Assembly: GCF_000685015.1 (NCBI RefSeq) | Contig: NZ_BAYA01000045.1 | Span: 1 to 47,282 of the forward strand | DNA: 47,282 nt | Source: Paraburkholderia bannensis NBRC 103871 | Lineage (GTDB): Bacteria; Pseudomonadota; Gammaproteobacteria; Burkholderiales; Burkholderiaceae | Reading direction: 5' to 3' | Shown: piece by piece, positions 8,567 to 16,398 of the stretch | Numbering within the stretch: position 1 is the stretch's first letter | Layout of the letters: each line of letters begins with the position of its first letter | Position numbers and translations under genes: made by a program | Notes under the pieces: model-generated | Told to the model about the DNA's origin: nothing | The model's input: the letters and a program-made list of their open reading frames with translations, nothing else | Databases searched by the model: none

Positions 8567-8614
8567 CGGATCTGTTCCTCGTTCCATGTTAGTCATTCCT
8601 GAATTCAACGAATC

Positions 8615-9940
8615 TCATGCGTCCAGCGACGCGATATACGCCTTGCCTTTCTCCGCGTCGTACTGGCCTTCCCAGCGGGCGATGACGAGCGGTGCGAGCG
8701 CGTTGCCCACCACGTTCAGCGCGGTGCGTCCCATGTCCATGATGCGGTCAACGCCTGCGATGAACGCGAGCCCTTCGAGCGGCAGTCCCGCGCTGGCGAG
8801 CGTCGTGAGCAGGATCACGAACATGAAGCCGGGCACGCCTGCCGCGCCTTTGGAGGTCACGACCATCGTGAGCACGAGCACGATCTGTTCTTGCAGGCCC
8901 AGATGCACGCCATAGAGCTGTGCGACGAACAGCGTGCCGATGCCGAGATAGATCGACGCGCCATCCAGATTGAACGTGTAGCCTGTGGGCACCACGAACG
9001 TCGTGATGCTCTTCGGCACGCCGAAGTCTTCCATCTTCTTCATCAGTTGCGGCAAAACCGTCGCCGAACTGCACGTCGAGAAGGCGATGATCAATTCGTC
9101 CTTGATGACGCGCACCAGCGTGAAAATGTTGAAGCCGAAGAGGTGTGCCGTAATGCCGAGCACGAACACCGCGAACAGCACGATCGCGAGATACGTCACC
9201 GCAACCAGCTTGATGAGCGGCAGCAGCGAACCGAAGCCGAAACTCGCGACTGTCACTGCGATTAGCGCACACACACCGAACGGCGCGTAACGCATCACCA
9301 TGCCGGTGACCTTGAACATCGCGTCGCTGATGCCTTTGAAGGTTGCGAGCACCGGCTGGCGATATTCGGCAGGCACGGATTGCAAGCCCAATCCGAACAG
9401 CACGGAGAAGAAGATCACCGGCAGCAGATCGCCGCGCCCCATCGCCATGACGATGTTGTCGGGAATGATGCTCAGCAACAGCGCCATGAAGCCGTGATGA
9501 CCCTGCGTTTGCTGCGTGGTCTGCTGATAGCGCGAAATATCGGTGTGTCCGAGTTGGGACAGATCCGTGCCCAGCCCCGGATGCAGCACGTTGCCGAGCA
9601 CGAGTCCCAGCACGATGGCGATCGTCGTGATGACCTCGAAGTACACGAGCGTCTTCAGGCCGACGCGCCCGAGCGAGCGCCCGTCGCCGACGCCCGCGAT
9701 GCCCATCACCATGCTCGTGAACACGATGGGTACGACCACCATCTTGATCAGACGAATGAAGATATCGCCGGCCGGTTGCAGGAAGCCGTTGATGGCGGAC
9801 TCGCGAAACTCCGGGAAACGGTTGAGGACCAGCCCGACCCCAATGCCGGCGATCAGGCCGATCACAATTTGCCACGCGAGCCCGATGCGAGGCTTGCGCG
9901 CCGCGCGCTCGGGGTGAGGTGTTTCCATGACGGATTCCAT
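8615..9940 (-). CDS. Dicarboxylate/amino acid:cation symporter (GltP/DctA family)
   Basis: A 441-residue inner-membrane transporter with about eight hydrophobic segments and two re-entrant hairpins. Key motifs are FSTCSSATVLPQL (serine-rich hairpin HP1), GYTFNLDGASIY, and MDMGRTALNVVGN near residue 390. In the glutamate/aspartate branch the Arg of MGRT binds the acidic side chain; DctA proteins usually differ there. A glutamate/aspartate-like substrate is therefore favoured over C4-dicarboxylates, by inference. Start ATG 9938-9940 has GGAGAG six bases upstream. The gene is divergent from the LysR regulator. Confidence 0.9.
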   Translation of the reverse strand: MESVMETPHPERAARKPRIGLAWQIVIGLIAGIGVGLVLNRFPEFRESAINGFLQPAGDIFIRLIKMVVVPIVFTSMVMGIAGVGDGRSLGRVGLKTLVYFEVITTIAIVLGLVLGNVLHPGLGTDLSQLGHTDISRYQQTTQQTQGHHGFMALLLSIIPDNIVMAMGRGDLLPVIFFSVLFGLGLQSVPAEYRQPVLATFKGISDAMFKVTGMVMRYAPFGVCALIAVTVASFGFGSLLPLIKLVAVTYLAIVLFAVFVLGITAHLFGFNIFTLVRVIKDELIIAFSTCSSATVLPQLMKKMEDFGVPKSITTFVVPTGYTFNLDGASIYLGIGTLFVAQLYGVHLGLQEQIVLVLTMVVTSKGAAGVPGFMFVILLTTLASAGLPLEGLAFIAGVDRIMDMGRTALNVVGNALAPLVIARWEGQYDAEKGKAYIASLDA

Positions 9941-10026
9941 GCGCTCTCCAGACACGTATCGGTTGATATAGATGAGTCGAGCCTCTGCAGGGACTCGTTA
10001 GGGGGAAAAGTACCCAGTCAAAATGA

Positions 10027-10070
10027 ACTAAAAAAGCGATTTTTTTCTATGAGAAACTATCGCTTTTAGT
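10027..10070. promoter_or_regulatory. Inverted-repeat operator between symporter and LysR gene
   Basis: Arms ACTAAAAAAGCGAT (10027-10040) and ATCGCTTTTAGT (10059-10070) are near-perfect inverted repeats separated by 18 bases, ending 17 bp before the LysR start and about 87 bp from the symporter start. This fits autoregulation and control of the divergent operon by the LysR protein. Binding is inferred. Confidence 0.6.
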
Positions 10071-10087
10071 GATGTGAGTCCGGAGCC

Positions 10088-10996
10088 ATGCTGACGTTCA
10101 AGCAAATGGAAGCCTTGTACTGGATCGTCCAGCTCGGTTCGTTCGAGGCGGCCGCGACGCGCCTGAATACCACGCAATCGGCGATCTCCAAGCGCGTGCA
10201 GGAACTGGAGCGGGCTTTCGACATGGCGGTGTTCGACCGCGCAAATCGCAGCGCGCGCCTCACGGAGAAGGGCGCGGAATTCTTCGAGCACGCGAGGGAA
10301 TTGCTCGAGCGGCGCGACCAGATCGTCGAGCGCATGAGCTCGAAAGAGGCGCTGGTTCGACAAATTCGCATTGGCGTGACGGAACTCACGGCCCTGACGT
10401 GGCTGCCGCGCCTCATTGCCGCGATTCAGGCCGAATATCCTAAGGTCAAGGTCGAAGCGGAGGTCGATCTGAACGCAACCTTGCGCGAGCGGCTGGCGGC
10501 GGCCACGGTGGACGTGATCATCGTGCCGCAGATGCACGAGGTCGAGCCGTATGCATCGACGCTCGTCGGTCAGGTTCGGAATGCGTGGATGTGCGCGGCC
10601 AGTCTCGCGCCGGGAAAGCGTGCGATTCCGCTTGCCGATATCGCGAAGTTTCCGCTGATTTTGCAGGGCGGCCTGTCGGGTACGGGCTACGTGTATAGCC
10701 GGTTTCTCGAGGAGCAAGGGGTCGCGTTGCAGAAAGTGCTGGCGAGCAACAGCCTGATTGCGCAGATTGGGCTCACACTGTCGGGGCTTGGCGTTAGTTA
10801 CCTGCCCGAAGCCTGTCTTGCGCGCATGGTCGAGCGACGTGCGCTCGTCGTGGTGCCGACGCGGCCCGCGCTCCCGCTAGTGCGGTACGTCGCCATGCAT
10901 CGGGCGGAACAGTCACATTCGCTCAGTGCCGCCGTGGCGCGACTTGCGGCGCAATCGTGCGACTTCTCCTCTAATCTGCTTGATCCGGGAATCTAG
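10088..10996 (+). CDS. LysR-family transcriptional regulator
   Basis: 302 residues. The N-terminal winged helix spans ~1-60 (MLTFKQMEALYWIVQLGSFE, then NTTQSAISKRVQELE), followed by a two-lobed effector-binding domain from ~90. ATG 10088 is preceded by CGGAG. It is divergent from the symporter-aminotransferase operon and shares its promoter region, which holds a long inverted repeat, so it is most likely that operon's regulator. The inducer is presumably the transported compound or a product. Confidence 0.9.
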   Translation: MLTFKQMEALYWIVQLGSFEAAATRLNTTQSAISKRVQELERAFDMAVFDRANRSARLTEKGAEFFEHARELLERRDQIVERMSSKEALVRQIRIGVTELTALTWLPRLIAAIQAEYPKVKVEAEVDLNATLRERLAAATVDVIIVPQMHEVEPYASTLVGQVRNAWMCAASLAPGKRAIPLADIAKFPLILQGGLSGTGYVYSRFLEEQGVALQKVLASNSLIAQIGLTLSGLGVSYLPEACLARMVERRALVVVPTRPALPLVRYVAMHRAEQSHSLSAAVARLAAQSCDFSSNLLDPGI

Positions 10997-11185
10997 GCAT
11001 CAGCAAAAGCGGTCGAAGTCGTTGACTCGTAGAATCGAACGTACGCGGCGCTCGAAAGCACTTGATCTAGAGCTGGCAGCCATTGCTCTCCAGTCTGGCG
11101 GAGCGAGCCGCTTTCGTGTGTCTTCAATCGGGACTGGACCGGCCACTTGGTCCTTGCATCCGAAAGTCAGCTTGTGGCCGACTAG

Positions 11186-11495
11186 CGCCTGACGCAGCGT
11201 CAGAGAACTGCCACTGACGCCGGCATCCACTCGGCGACATCGTCATAAAAGTACAGCCCCGTCGCTAATCGGCGATTAGCGACATAGCTGCGTTTTTCAA
11301 CGAAACTGCAAACACGCTGATCGAGCCGCCGGAACTCCGCCCTGCCTCACTGCGGGGCGAAGTGTCGAATTTAATACGGACTGAGCTGAAGTGACGTTTT
11401 TATTGCGCTTGGAGTGCAAGCAAAAGTGTCACTTTTGCGGGGTAAAGCGCCGTCTGGTAGGAATCGCGCCAGTGACACTTTCATTGCGTCCTACG
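11186..11495 (+). repeat. Right-end repeat R2 (~310 bp)
   Basis: Homologous, with many substitutions, to 19896-20203. It contains the hairpin GTCGCTAA-n7-TTAGCGAC (11261-11283), then TAGCTGCGTTTTTCAACGAA. The motif copies follow: GTGTCGAATTTAATACGG, GTGACGTTTTTATTGCG, an inverted AAAAGTGTCAC, and a terminal GTGACACTTTCATTGCG plus TCCTACG (11472-11495). Repeated 17-bp motifs at one end are what a site-specific recombinase binding array would look like. No gene was found in 10997-11185, nor between this repeat and the SDR start at 11839. Confidence 0.7.
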
Positions 11496-11838
11496 GATTC
11501 CGTGCACCGCTGTGCCTTCTTGACACGTGGCGTCTGCTGCTTTTCGGAAGCTGCATGCCCGACACGAACGCGTCGAAGTTAATAGAAAGTGAGGCTTCGC
11601 TCGGTTTCCGGGCCAGCCGCTAGCCCCGCATTTTCGCGTACAAGGACCAGTGAACCCTAAAAGGTGTGTTCGTCATCAGATTAAATTGGATGGCGCTTTT
11701 TGAGGGTTATAAGTCCTTTGAGCCTTTCAATCAAGGTTCCATAATTTGCGCCGGAATCAGGTCGGAACACGAGCACAGACGCGATTGCGCCTTGTGCTTC
11801 CGGTTCGATCAATCTCGAGCAAAGAAAAGGAACCGAAT

Positions 11839-12585
11839 ATGAGGCTTAAAAGCAAGTCGGCTTTGATTACTGGCGGGACTAGCGGCATCGGTCTCGCGAC
11901 AGCTAAGCTTTTCATTTCAGAAGGCGCCCGGGTAGCGGTTACCGGCCGCGACGAGGCCGCTTTAGAGCGTGTGAAGGCCGAGCTTGGCGAGAATGCGTTA
12001 GTTCTCAAGGGCGATGTGCGATCGATCGAGGACATGCGGGCGATTGCAGCTGAGATAAAAAAGAAGTTCGGCGGCTTGGATGTCGTGTTCGCCAATGCGG
12101 GCTGGGCATTTCCTTCCGCACTCAACGACATCGACGACGACCTCTACAGCGAGATCATGGACATCAACGTCAAGGGCGTGGTGTTCACGGTTCAAGCGGC
12201 GCTGCCGGTCTTGCGGGATCACTCATCAGTTATCCTGAATACGTCGTTCGTCGCCCAGACCGGCAAGCATGGCGTCTCGTTGACTGCAGCGGCGAAGGCC
12301 GCCGTGCGATCGCTTGCCCGCAGTTGGTCCTACGAGTTCCTCGATCGCAAGATCCGCTTCAACGCGATCGCGCCAGGCGGCATGGAAACGCCCCTGCTCA
12401 GCAAGTGGGGGATGTCGGACGAGGATGTCCACAACTTCAAAAGCGAGTTCGCGAAGACCATCCCGGTTGGCCATCTGGGAAAGGCAGAGGACATTGCCTA
12501 CGCGGCGCTCTATCTCGCCAGCGACGAATCTTCCTACGTCGTCGGCACGGAACTGATTGTCGACGGCGGCGCCTCGCAGCTCTAA
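11839..12585 (+). CDS. Short-chain dehydrogenase/reductase (SDR)
   Basis: 248 residues. The Rossmann glycine motif TGGTSGIG is near the N-terminus (ALITGGTSGIGLATAKL), with FANAGWAFPS as the NAG motif and a classical C-terminus ending VVGTELIVDGGASQL. The usual catalytic Tyr-x-x-x-Lys is not seen: the equivalent stretch reads GKHGVSLTAAAKAAVRSL, so Tyr appears replaced while Lys is kept. Start ATG 11839 follows AAAGGA. A hairpin terminator follows at 12651. Substrate unknown. The neighbours are a DJ-1-like exported protein, a DUF4440 protein and a GlxA regulator. Confidence 0.85.
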   Translation: MRLKSKSALITGGTSGIGLATAKLFISEGARVAVTGRDEAALERVKAELGENALVLKGDVRSIEDMRAIAAEIKKKFGGLDVVFANAGWAFPSALNDIDDDLYSEIMDINVKGVVFTVQAALPVLRDHSSVILNTSFVAQTGKHGVSLTAAAKAAVRSLARSWSYEFLDRKIRFNAIAPGGMETPLLSKWGMSDEDVHNFKSEFAKTIPVGHLGKAEDIAYAALYLASDESSYVVGTELIVDGGASQL

Positions 12586-12650
12586 GCCTGCGCTTTCCGA
12601 TTCACGAACGCTATAAGTCCTTCCTGCTCATCTACACCGTGATCCCGTGT

Positions 12651-12679
12651 CCACCACGCTTTCCTGTCGTGGTGGTTTT
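12651..12679 (+). terminator. Rho-independent terminator after the SDR gene
   Basis: CCACCACG and CGTGGTGG form a perfect eight-base stem with a nine-base loop, followed by TTTT. It sits 65 bp after the SDR stop and 50 bp before the DJ-1-like gene start. Confidence 0.7.
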
Positions 12680-12731
12680 CCATCCGGCTCAATCTGGTTG
12701 CGCACGCGGAGGGGCCGAAACGCAAGGAGAA

Positions 12732-13592
12732 ATGATTTTGACCGACAGCAGCGAAAACAATGCCTCCGGAAAGCCACTCACCGGAGCAGGTCGCTCGCGC
12801 CGCGATATTCTCAAGTTCGGAAGCATCGCCACACTAGGCGCCGTGCTGGGTGGCGGAGCCCTGCTTGGCCACACGTCGCCTGCTCTTGCGCAGGCAGCAA
12901 GCAAGCCAGAGCTTGCTCCGAACGACCCACTCAACATTTTGATCGTCAATTACGACGGCGGGACGCTTCTCGACTTCGCCGGCCCCAGCGAGATTTTCCA
13001 TCGGTTGCCAAATACCAACGTTCGCTATGCGAGCCTCAATGGGGGCAACGTGACTCTTGAATTCGGAGTCGTGTATGGAAAGACTGAACGCCTGGCCGAT
13101 ATCGATAATACAGACCTGATTCTGTTGCCCGGTGGGTCCGATTTGACGGCGCCGATGCGGCCCGAGTATCAAGCGCAGATCCGGCGTCTGGCGGAGAGCG
13201 CCAAACATGTGACGTCGGTTTGCAATGGATCGCTAGTGCTCGCTGCGACGGGCATTCTCAAGGGTAAGCGAAGCGCCTGCCATTGGGCCTTCGTCAACAA
13301 GCTGTCCGAATATGGCGCGATTCCCGTACCAGATCGATTCGTGGAAGACGACCACGGCCGCTTCATGAGCGGCGGCGGCGTGACGGCGGGTATCGATTTC
13401 GCACTTCGCGTCGCCGCGAAACTGCGCGGCCAACAGGCCGCCGAATTCACGCAACTCGTGATCGAATACGATCCCGCTCCGCCGTTCCACTCCGGTCATC
13501 CCAGAGATGCACGGCCAGAAGTCATCGCGATGGTCGACAAAGAACTGCCCGGTGCATCAAGGGGGCTCGCACGAATTCCAGGCGTACGCTGA
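12732..13592 (+). CDS. Tat-exported DJ-1/PfpI-family protein
   Basis: 286 residues from ATG 12732, preceded by AAGGAG. The N-terminus carries a twin-arginine motif (SRRDILKFGS, Arg23-Arg24), then a hydrophobic stretch and an ALAQA cleavage site near residue 55. The mature part is a DJ-1/PfpI fold with the nucleophile elbow TSVCNGSLVLA (Cys164) followed by GKRSACHWAF. This pattern resembles isonitrile hydratase and the sensing domain of GlxA regulators. A periplasmic hydratase or amidase-like role is inferred. Note the related domain in the GlxA regulator at 14255. Confidence 0.8.
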   Translation: MILTDSSENNASGKPLTGAGRSRRDILKFGSIATLGAVLGGGALLGHTSPALAQAASKPELAPNDPLNILIVNYDGGTLLDFAGPSEIFHRLPNTNVRYASLNGGNVTLEFGVVYGKTERLADIDNTDLILLPGGSDLTAPMRPEYQAQIRRLAESAKHVTSVCNGSLVLAATGILKGKRSACHWAFVNKLSEYGAIPVPDRFVEDDHGRFMSGGGVTAGIDFALRVAAKLRGQQAAEFTQLVIEYDPAPPFHSGHPRDARPEVIAMVDKELPGASRGLARIPGVR

Positions 13593-13716
13593 AATGCCCG
13601 CGGGCAATGTCTGCGAGGACTTTCACTGGTTTCGATGAAACTGCAGCCGACGTTGCTTGCCTCGCCTGCCCAATCGGGCACAGCCCTTTCAATTTAAACT
13701 GATCGGAAATCCTTAA

Positions 13717-14199
13717 ATGCAACAGATTCGTCGTTTTGCAGGAGCCCTTGCAGCCTGCTTTTCCTTTTTCATGTTTGCCGTGCCAGCCATTGCTGGCGGT
13801 CTGCAGCCTCAAACCGAAGCGGCCATCAAAGCCGAGAACGCGCGATGGGCGGATGCCTTTGCGCGAGGGGACTATGAGGCGATAGGCCGTCTGTATACCA
13901 ACGAGGGCGCACTCCTGCCGCCCGGCGGCGACCGGGTGACGGGAGGCAGCGCGATTGCCGCGTACTTCACCAAGGGGTATGCCGGGGCAAAACCCGACAC
14001 CGTATCGTTCAGCAATTACGAGTTCTACGGTAACGACCGGACCGTGACGGAAGTCTCGGATGCGGAAATCCGTGACCATGCTGGAAACCTCAAATACCGC
14101 GGCAAGCAGATCCTCCTCTTTCTGAACGAGGGCGGCGCGTGGAAATTGCATCGCGACATCTGGAATGATTACGCTGCCCAGAAATCCGATGGCCGTTGA
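13717..14199 (+). CDS. Exported DUF4440/SnoaL-like protein
   Basis: 160 residues with a clear signal peptide (hydrophobic AGALAACFSFFMFAVP, cleavage at AIAGG). An NTF2-like domain follows: ENARWADAFARGDYEAIGRL, TNEGALLPPGG, and a C-terminal KLHRDIWND. Members are often called ketosteroid-isomerase-like or nuclear-transport-factor-2-like, and they bind small hydrophobic ligands or act as catalysts. It lies 124 bp after the DJ-1-like gene and convergent with the GlxA gene. Confidence 0.8.
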   Translation: MQQIRRFAGALAACFSFFMFAVPAIAGGLQPQTEAAIKAENARWADAFARGDYEAIGRLYTNEGALLPPGGDRVTGGSAIAAYFTKGYAGAKPDTVSFSNYEFYGNDRTVTEVSDAEIRDHAGNLKYRGKQILLFLNEGGAWKLHRDIWNDYAAQKSDGR

Positions 14200-14254
14200 G
14201 CGCCTGGTGATGTAGGTAGCCCCGTACGGCGAGCGCCGATACGGCGGCGCACGA

Positions 14255-15202
14255 TCAGTGCGCAATGTTCCTTCTGCTCTCGCGCCGGATCGCCTGCGGA
14301 GGGTGGCCATGCAGTTTGATGAAGGCCCTCCGCATCCGTTCCGGATCAGTGAATCCCACGGCCAGAGCGATCTGTTCGATCGGTTCGCTGCCATCCTGCA
14401 GGCGCAGCCTCGCCGCTTCGACGCGCAAACGTTCGACCGCCTTGGCAGGTGTTTCGCCGGTTTCCCGGCGAAATGCCCGTCCGAACTGCCGCGGACTTAA
14501 TCTTGCGGCATCCGCGAGTCGTTCCACAGGTAGCGCTTCAGCCAAGTGTTCTCTCGCGAAGTTCAGGGCGATGCGGATACGATCCGATTCCGGCTCCATT
14601 TGCGACATGGCGGAAAATTGGGACTGCCCGCCCGGTCGACGATACGGAACAACCAGAAGCCGGGAAACAGCGCGCGCGACTTCTGCACCCATGTCTCTTT
14701 CGATCAAGCCGAGCGCCAGGTCGATTCCGGAAGCGATGCCCGCCGACGTCCAGATGTGGCCCTCCACGATATAGATGCTATCGCCTTGGACGCGGGTACG
14801 AGGGAAACGCGATTGCAACTGTGCGGCGTATCGCCAGTGCGTAGTCGCTTTCACGCCGTCCAGCAAGCCGGTTTCCGCAAGCAGAAACGCTCCCGTACAC
14901 ACGCTTGCCACCCGAGCCGCCCTGGCGCCCAATTTCCTGGCAGCGGCGATGTTCTCCGGTGCCTGCATCGGCTCTATATCACCGCCCACGAAAACGACGG
15001 TGTCAAATGTGCGCCTTCCAACCGGCATGGTCTCGATCACAAGACCTGTATTGCCACGAACCGGGCCTCCGGACTGCGAGATGACATGAAGATCGTACGG
15101 AGTATGGCCAGCGGCTGCGGCCACCTGATTAAAAGCCGACAGTGGCCCACCAAGATCGAGAGCGTCGTGGCCACTGCATACAAAGAATCCAATTCGATGC
15201 AT
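14255..15202 (-). CDS. GlxA-family AraC-type transcriptional regulator
   Basis: 315 residues. An N-terminal DJ-1/PfpI-like domain (VASVCTGAFLLAETGLLDG, Cys102) is followed by a C-terminal AraC/XylS HTH pair (VERLADAARLSPRQFGRAFR, then AVGFTDPERMRRAFIKLHGH). It is convergent with the SDR/DJ-1/DUF4440 genes and probably regulates them, since its sensor domain is the same fold as the exported DJ-1-like protein. Ligand unknown. Confidence 0.9.
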   Translation of the reverse strand: MHRIGFFVCSGHDALDLGGPLSAFNQVAAAAGHTPYDLHVISQSGGPVRGNTGLVIETMPVGRRTFDTVVFVGGDIEPMQAPENIAAARKLGARAARVASVCTGAFLLAETGLLDGVKATTHWRYAAQLQSRFPRTRVQGDSIYIVEGHIWTSAGIASGIDLALGLIERDMGAEVARAVSRLLVVPYRRPGGQSQFSAMSQMEPESDRIRIALNFAREHLAEALPVERLADAARLSPRQFGRAFRRETGETPAKAVERLRVEAARLRLQDGSEPIEQIALAVGFTDPERMRRAFIKLHGHPPQAIRRESRRNIAH

Positions 15203-15349
15203 GACGGAGTCGTTAGCCGAATATCCAGAGAGGACGCATTTTATGGGAATCCCACAAATCGCGCCATCCCGGCGGCAATGAGGAGCGAACCGTCATTTGC
15301 CGCTCATCCATCAGCTGTACAGCCGATGGTAGTAACGGCATAGGCAAGT

Positions 15350-15510
15350 CATCGGCATCGGCATCGGCATCGGCATCGGCATCGGCATCGGCATCGGCAT
15401 CGGCATCGGCATCGGCATCGGCATCGGCATCGGCATCGGCATCGGCATCGGCATCGGCATCGGCATCGGCATCGGCATCGGCATCGGCATCGGCATCGGC
15501 ATCGGCATCG
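15350..15510. repeat. Hexanucleotide microsatellite, about 27 copies of CATCGG
   Basis: An uninterrupted run of CATCGG spans 161 bp without a single substitution. On the minus strand it would code for Asp-Ala or Met-Pro repeats in an ORF with no other recognisable domain. A perfect run of this length is expected to vary in copy number by slippage. It lies about 150 bp upstream of the GlxA gene start, so it might affect that promoter's spacing. Confidence 0.95.
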
Positions 15511-15565
15511 AAGAGATTAAAGTTCATTCTGGCCGTCATCGCAGCTACCGCCTCAGGACGAGAAA

Positions 15566-15587
15566 ATGCCCGCTCGATGGCGGGCAT
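15566..15587 (-). terminator. Rho-independent terminator
   Basis: ATGCCCGC and GCGGGCAT are perfect inverted repeats around a short loop; on the minus strand they are followed by TTTTC. It lies ~130 bp downstream of the 15715-16257 gene and probably ends its transcript. Confidence 0.55.
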
Positions 15588-15714
15588 CAGGTACGGAGAT
15601 CGAGCGCTGTTGGCGACAGCCCTTCATGGCATCAACACGACTGGCCGAGTGCGACCCTTTACAGATATTGAGAGATGACAGCCGAGCGTCCGCTTCGGAA
15701 CGCATAACCGGCAT

Positions 15715-16257
15715 CTATCGCGACAGCGATAGGAGGTAGTCGGCTCCACCACCGTCATCGGTCCACGCGTCTGTCGCCGCGCGGTCGATCCATGCTTCGC
15801 GAGCCCTATCACGCGTTCGTAGCGTCCTTCCCTCTGGCGCGCTTTCGATCCAAGGCGTATTTTCAAGCTGAATCCGAGTGACCCGCCAATCGATAAAGAG
15901 ATCCGGCATGCCTTGCATTCGATGCAAACGCTCCTTGTAAAAATACGGGTCGACACCGATCCATACTTCGCCTTGCACCCACTGTCCGACAGTTGCAAAC
16001 TTTGGCGGTCTCGATTCGCAAAAAACCTTGACTCCGAAGTCGATGACCCACACTTGAGGCGTCGAGAAAATAACTTTCGCAACCACGTCGTATTCCGAAG
16101 TGCCTTTGTATTGGCACCGTGTTGTGGTCTCATCTGAAGGAATTAACGCCGAACCACCAAACTCCAGTGCAAACCTGCATGAATCGCCGCATCTAAATTC
16201 GCCATAGTTTCCATCTTGGATAATCCACGAATTGAGTCCAACAACGAGCTCGTTCAT
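15715..16257 (-). CDS. Hypothetical protein (180 aa)
   Basis: No family recognised. The sequence starts MNELVVGLNSWIIQDGNYGE and is rich in Trp and strand-forming residues (VWVIDFGVKVFCES, QWVQGEVWIGVDPYFY). It has no signal peptide and is acidic near the C-terminus. The size and composition resemble immunity proteins of polymorphic toxin loci, but no toxin is adjacent, so this stays a guess. It is followed by a terminator and preceded by the VanX-like gene in the same direction. Confidence 0.6.
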   Translation of the reverse strand: MNELVVGLNSWIIQDGNYGEFRCGDSCRFALEFGGSALIPSDETTTRCQYKGTSEYDVVAKVIFSTPQVWVIDFGVKVFCESRPPKFATVGQWVQGEVWIGVDPYFYKERLHRMQGMPDLFIDWRVTRIQLENTPWIESAPEGRTLRTRDRAREAWIDRAATDAWTDDGGGADYLLSLSR

Positions 16258-16398
16258 ATACAGGTGGCGATCAGCAGAATTCGGTCATTGTAAGTCCAAT
16301 TCCGTCCGATTCTCTTATGCAAGCGGACGCTCAGCGATAGCCAGCCTTATGATCAGTACTGGCCGCATTCGGTCTGCCACCTTAGCTCGACTGATCAA

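Larger units (their letters stand above)
6958..11495. mobile_element. Putative passenger module with L and R ends, no transposase
   Basis: A 4538-bp segment is bounded by left end L1 and right end R2, whose outer 24 bases are imperfect inverted repeats starting CGTAG. It carries a class V aminotransferase, a GltP/DctA-type symporter and a LysR regulator, and no recombinase or transposase. A truncated gene abuts the left border. Mobility is inferred from the repeated, sharply bounded ends found elsewhere in the window. It could instead be two solo ends left by separate events. Confidence 0.5.

Noticed and set aside
8748..9875. 375-codon minus-strand ORF overlapping the symporter
   Set aside because: It is an out-of-frame shadow of the symporter gene, dominated by Arg and His.
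15350..15510. Possible CRISPR array
   Set aside because: The unit is a six-base repeat with no spacers.
15213..15587. 124-codon minus-strand ORF encoding a long Asp-Ala repeat
   Set aside because: It is produced by the CATCGG microsatellite; the flanks have no recognisable domain or ribosome site.
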